A stretch of DNA of 20,977 nucleotides, from positions 1 through 20,977 of the forward strand of contig JAZRHH010000040.1 in NCBI GenBank assembly GCA_045644665.1, written 5' to 3'. The position numbers and the translations under genes are program-made. Positions within the stretch are counted from its first letter, which is position 1; each line of letters opens with the position of its first letter. This stretch comes from RGIG9115 sp045644665 (GTDB taxonomy: Bacteria; Bacillota; Clostridia; UBA1381). The notes below the pieces were generated by a model that made no database searches, had not been told where the DNA came from, and was given only the letters and a program-made list of their open reading frames with translations. Positions 20,948 to 20,977 of this stretch are shown here, one piece after another.

Positions 20948-20977
20948 ATGGCTAAGAAATCTATGATTATAAAGCAG
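20948..20977 (+). CDS. rpsN: 30S ribosomal protein S14 (uS14), start only
   Basis: The window ends ten codons into this gene, which reads MAKKSMIIKQ behind AAGGAGG. The position after rplE and the sequence both fit uS14. The zinc-binding short form (type Z) is the usual one at this place in Clostridia, but the Cys residues that would show it lie beyond the window. Confidence 0.85.
   Translation, partial: MAKKSMIIKQ

Overview
The window looks like a chromosome segment of a low-GC Gram-positive bacterium of the class Clostridia. The evidence is AT-rich intergenic DNA, strong AGGAGG ribosome-binding sites, a Firmicutes-type S10 ribosomal protein operon, an SLH-domain surface protein and a Clostridia-type EF-G paralogue. 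A gut anaerobe is likely, but the species cannot be read from the sequence.

Layout. (1) 1-4219 holds a phage-derived cassette cut by the left window edge: the tail of an unknown gene, a holin, a connector-like structural protein, a 46-residue protein, a portal protein and a 409-residue protein with a stalk-like N-terminus and a helical C-terminus. No terminase, capsid or integrase gene is visible. (2) 4257-7037 is a housekeeping operon behind its own promoter: a zinc-ribbon membrane protein, trmN6, rsmI and a small membrane-anchored protein. (3) 7181-7962 is the most interesting locus. A promoter leads into two 53-nt tandem RNA repeats, then a weak terminator, then a toxin-like gene with a TTG start, then a terminator. 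This is the full architecture of a type III (RNA antitoxin/endoribonuclease) toxin-antitoxin system of the CptIN/TenpIN kind. The two repeats differ at five positions, and four of those are compensatory stem changes. (4) 8029-8214 is an apparent stand-alone structured RNA of about 150 nt with promoter, long rod-like hairpin and terminator. It lies upstream of an SLH-domain secreted protein (8298-9578). (5) 9662-11731, minus strand, is an EF-G paralogue with Phe in place of the catalytic G3 histidine. It converges on the SLH gene across a shared 17-bp bidirectional terminator. (6) 12059-13713 is an orphan OmpR-family response regulator followed by a secreted protein with stalk-type and cohesin-like domains. 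(7) 13944-20977 is the S10 operon: promoter, a leader of about 370 nt containing a terminator-like attenuator, then rpsJ-rplC-rplD-rplW-rplB-rpsS-rplV-rpsC-rplP-rpmC-rpsQ-rplN-rplX-rplE and the start of rpsN, which is cut by the right edge.

The ribosomal genes form one transcription unit with 1-nt overlaps or short gaps. Three spots stand out as possible control points: the leader attenuator, a folded element between rpsJ and rplC, and a hairpin between rpsS and rplV. All gene identities come from reading the protein sequences and motifs. No database search or folding program was run.
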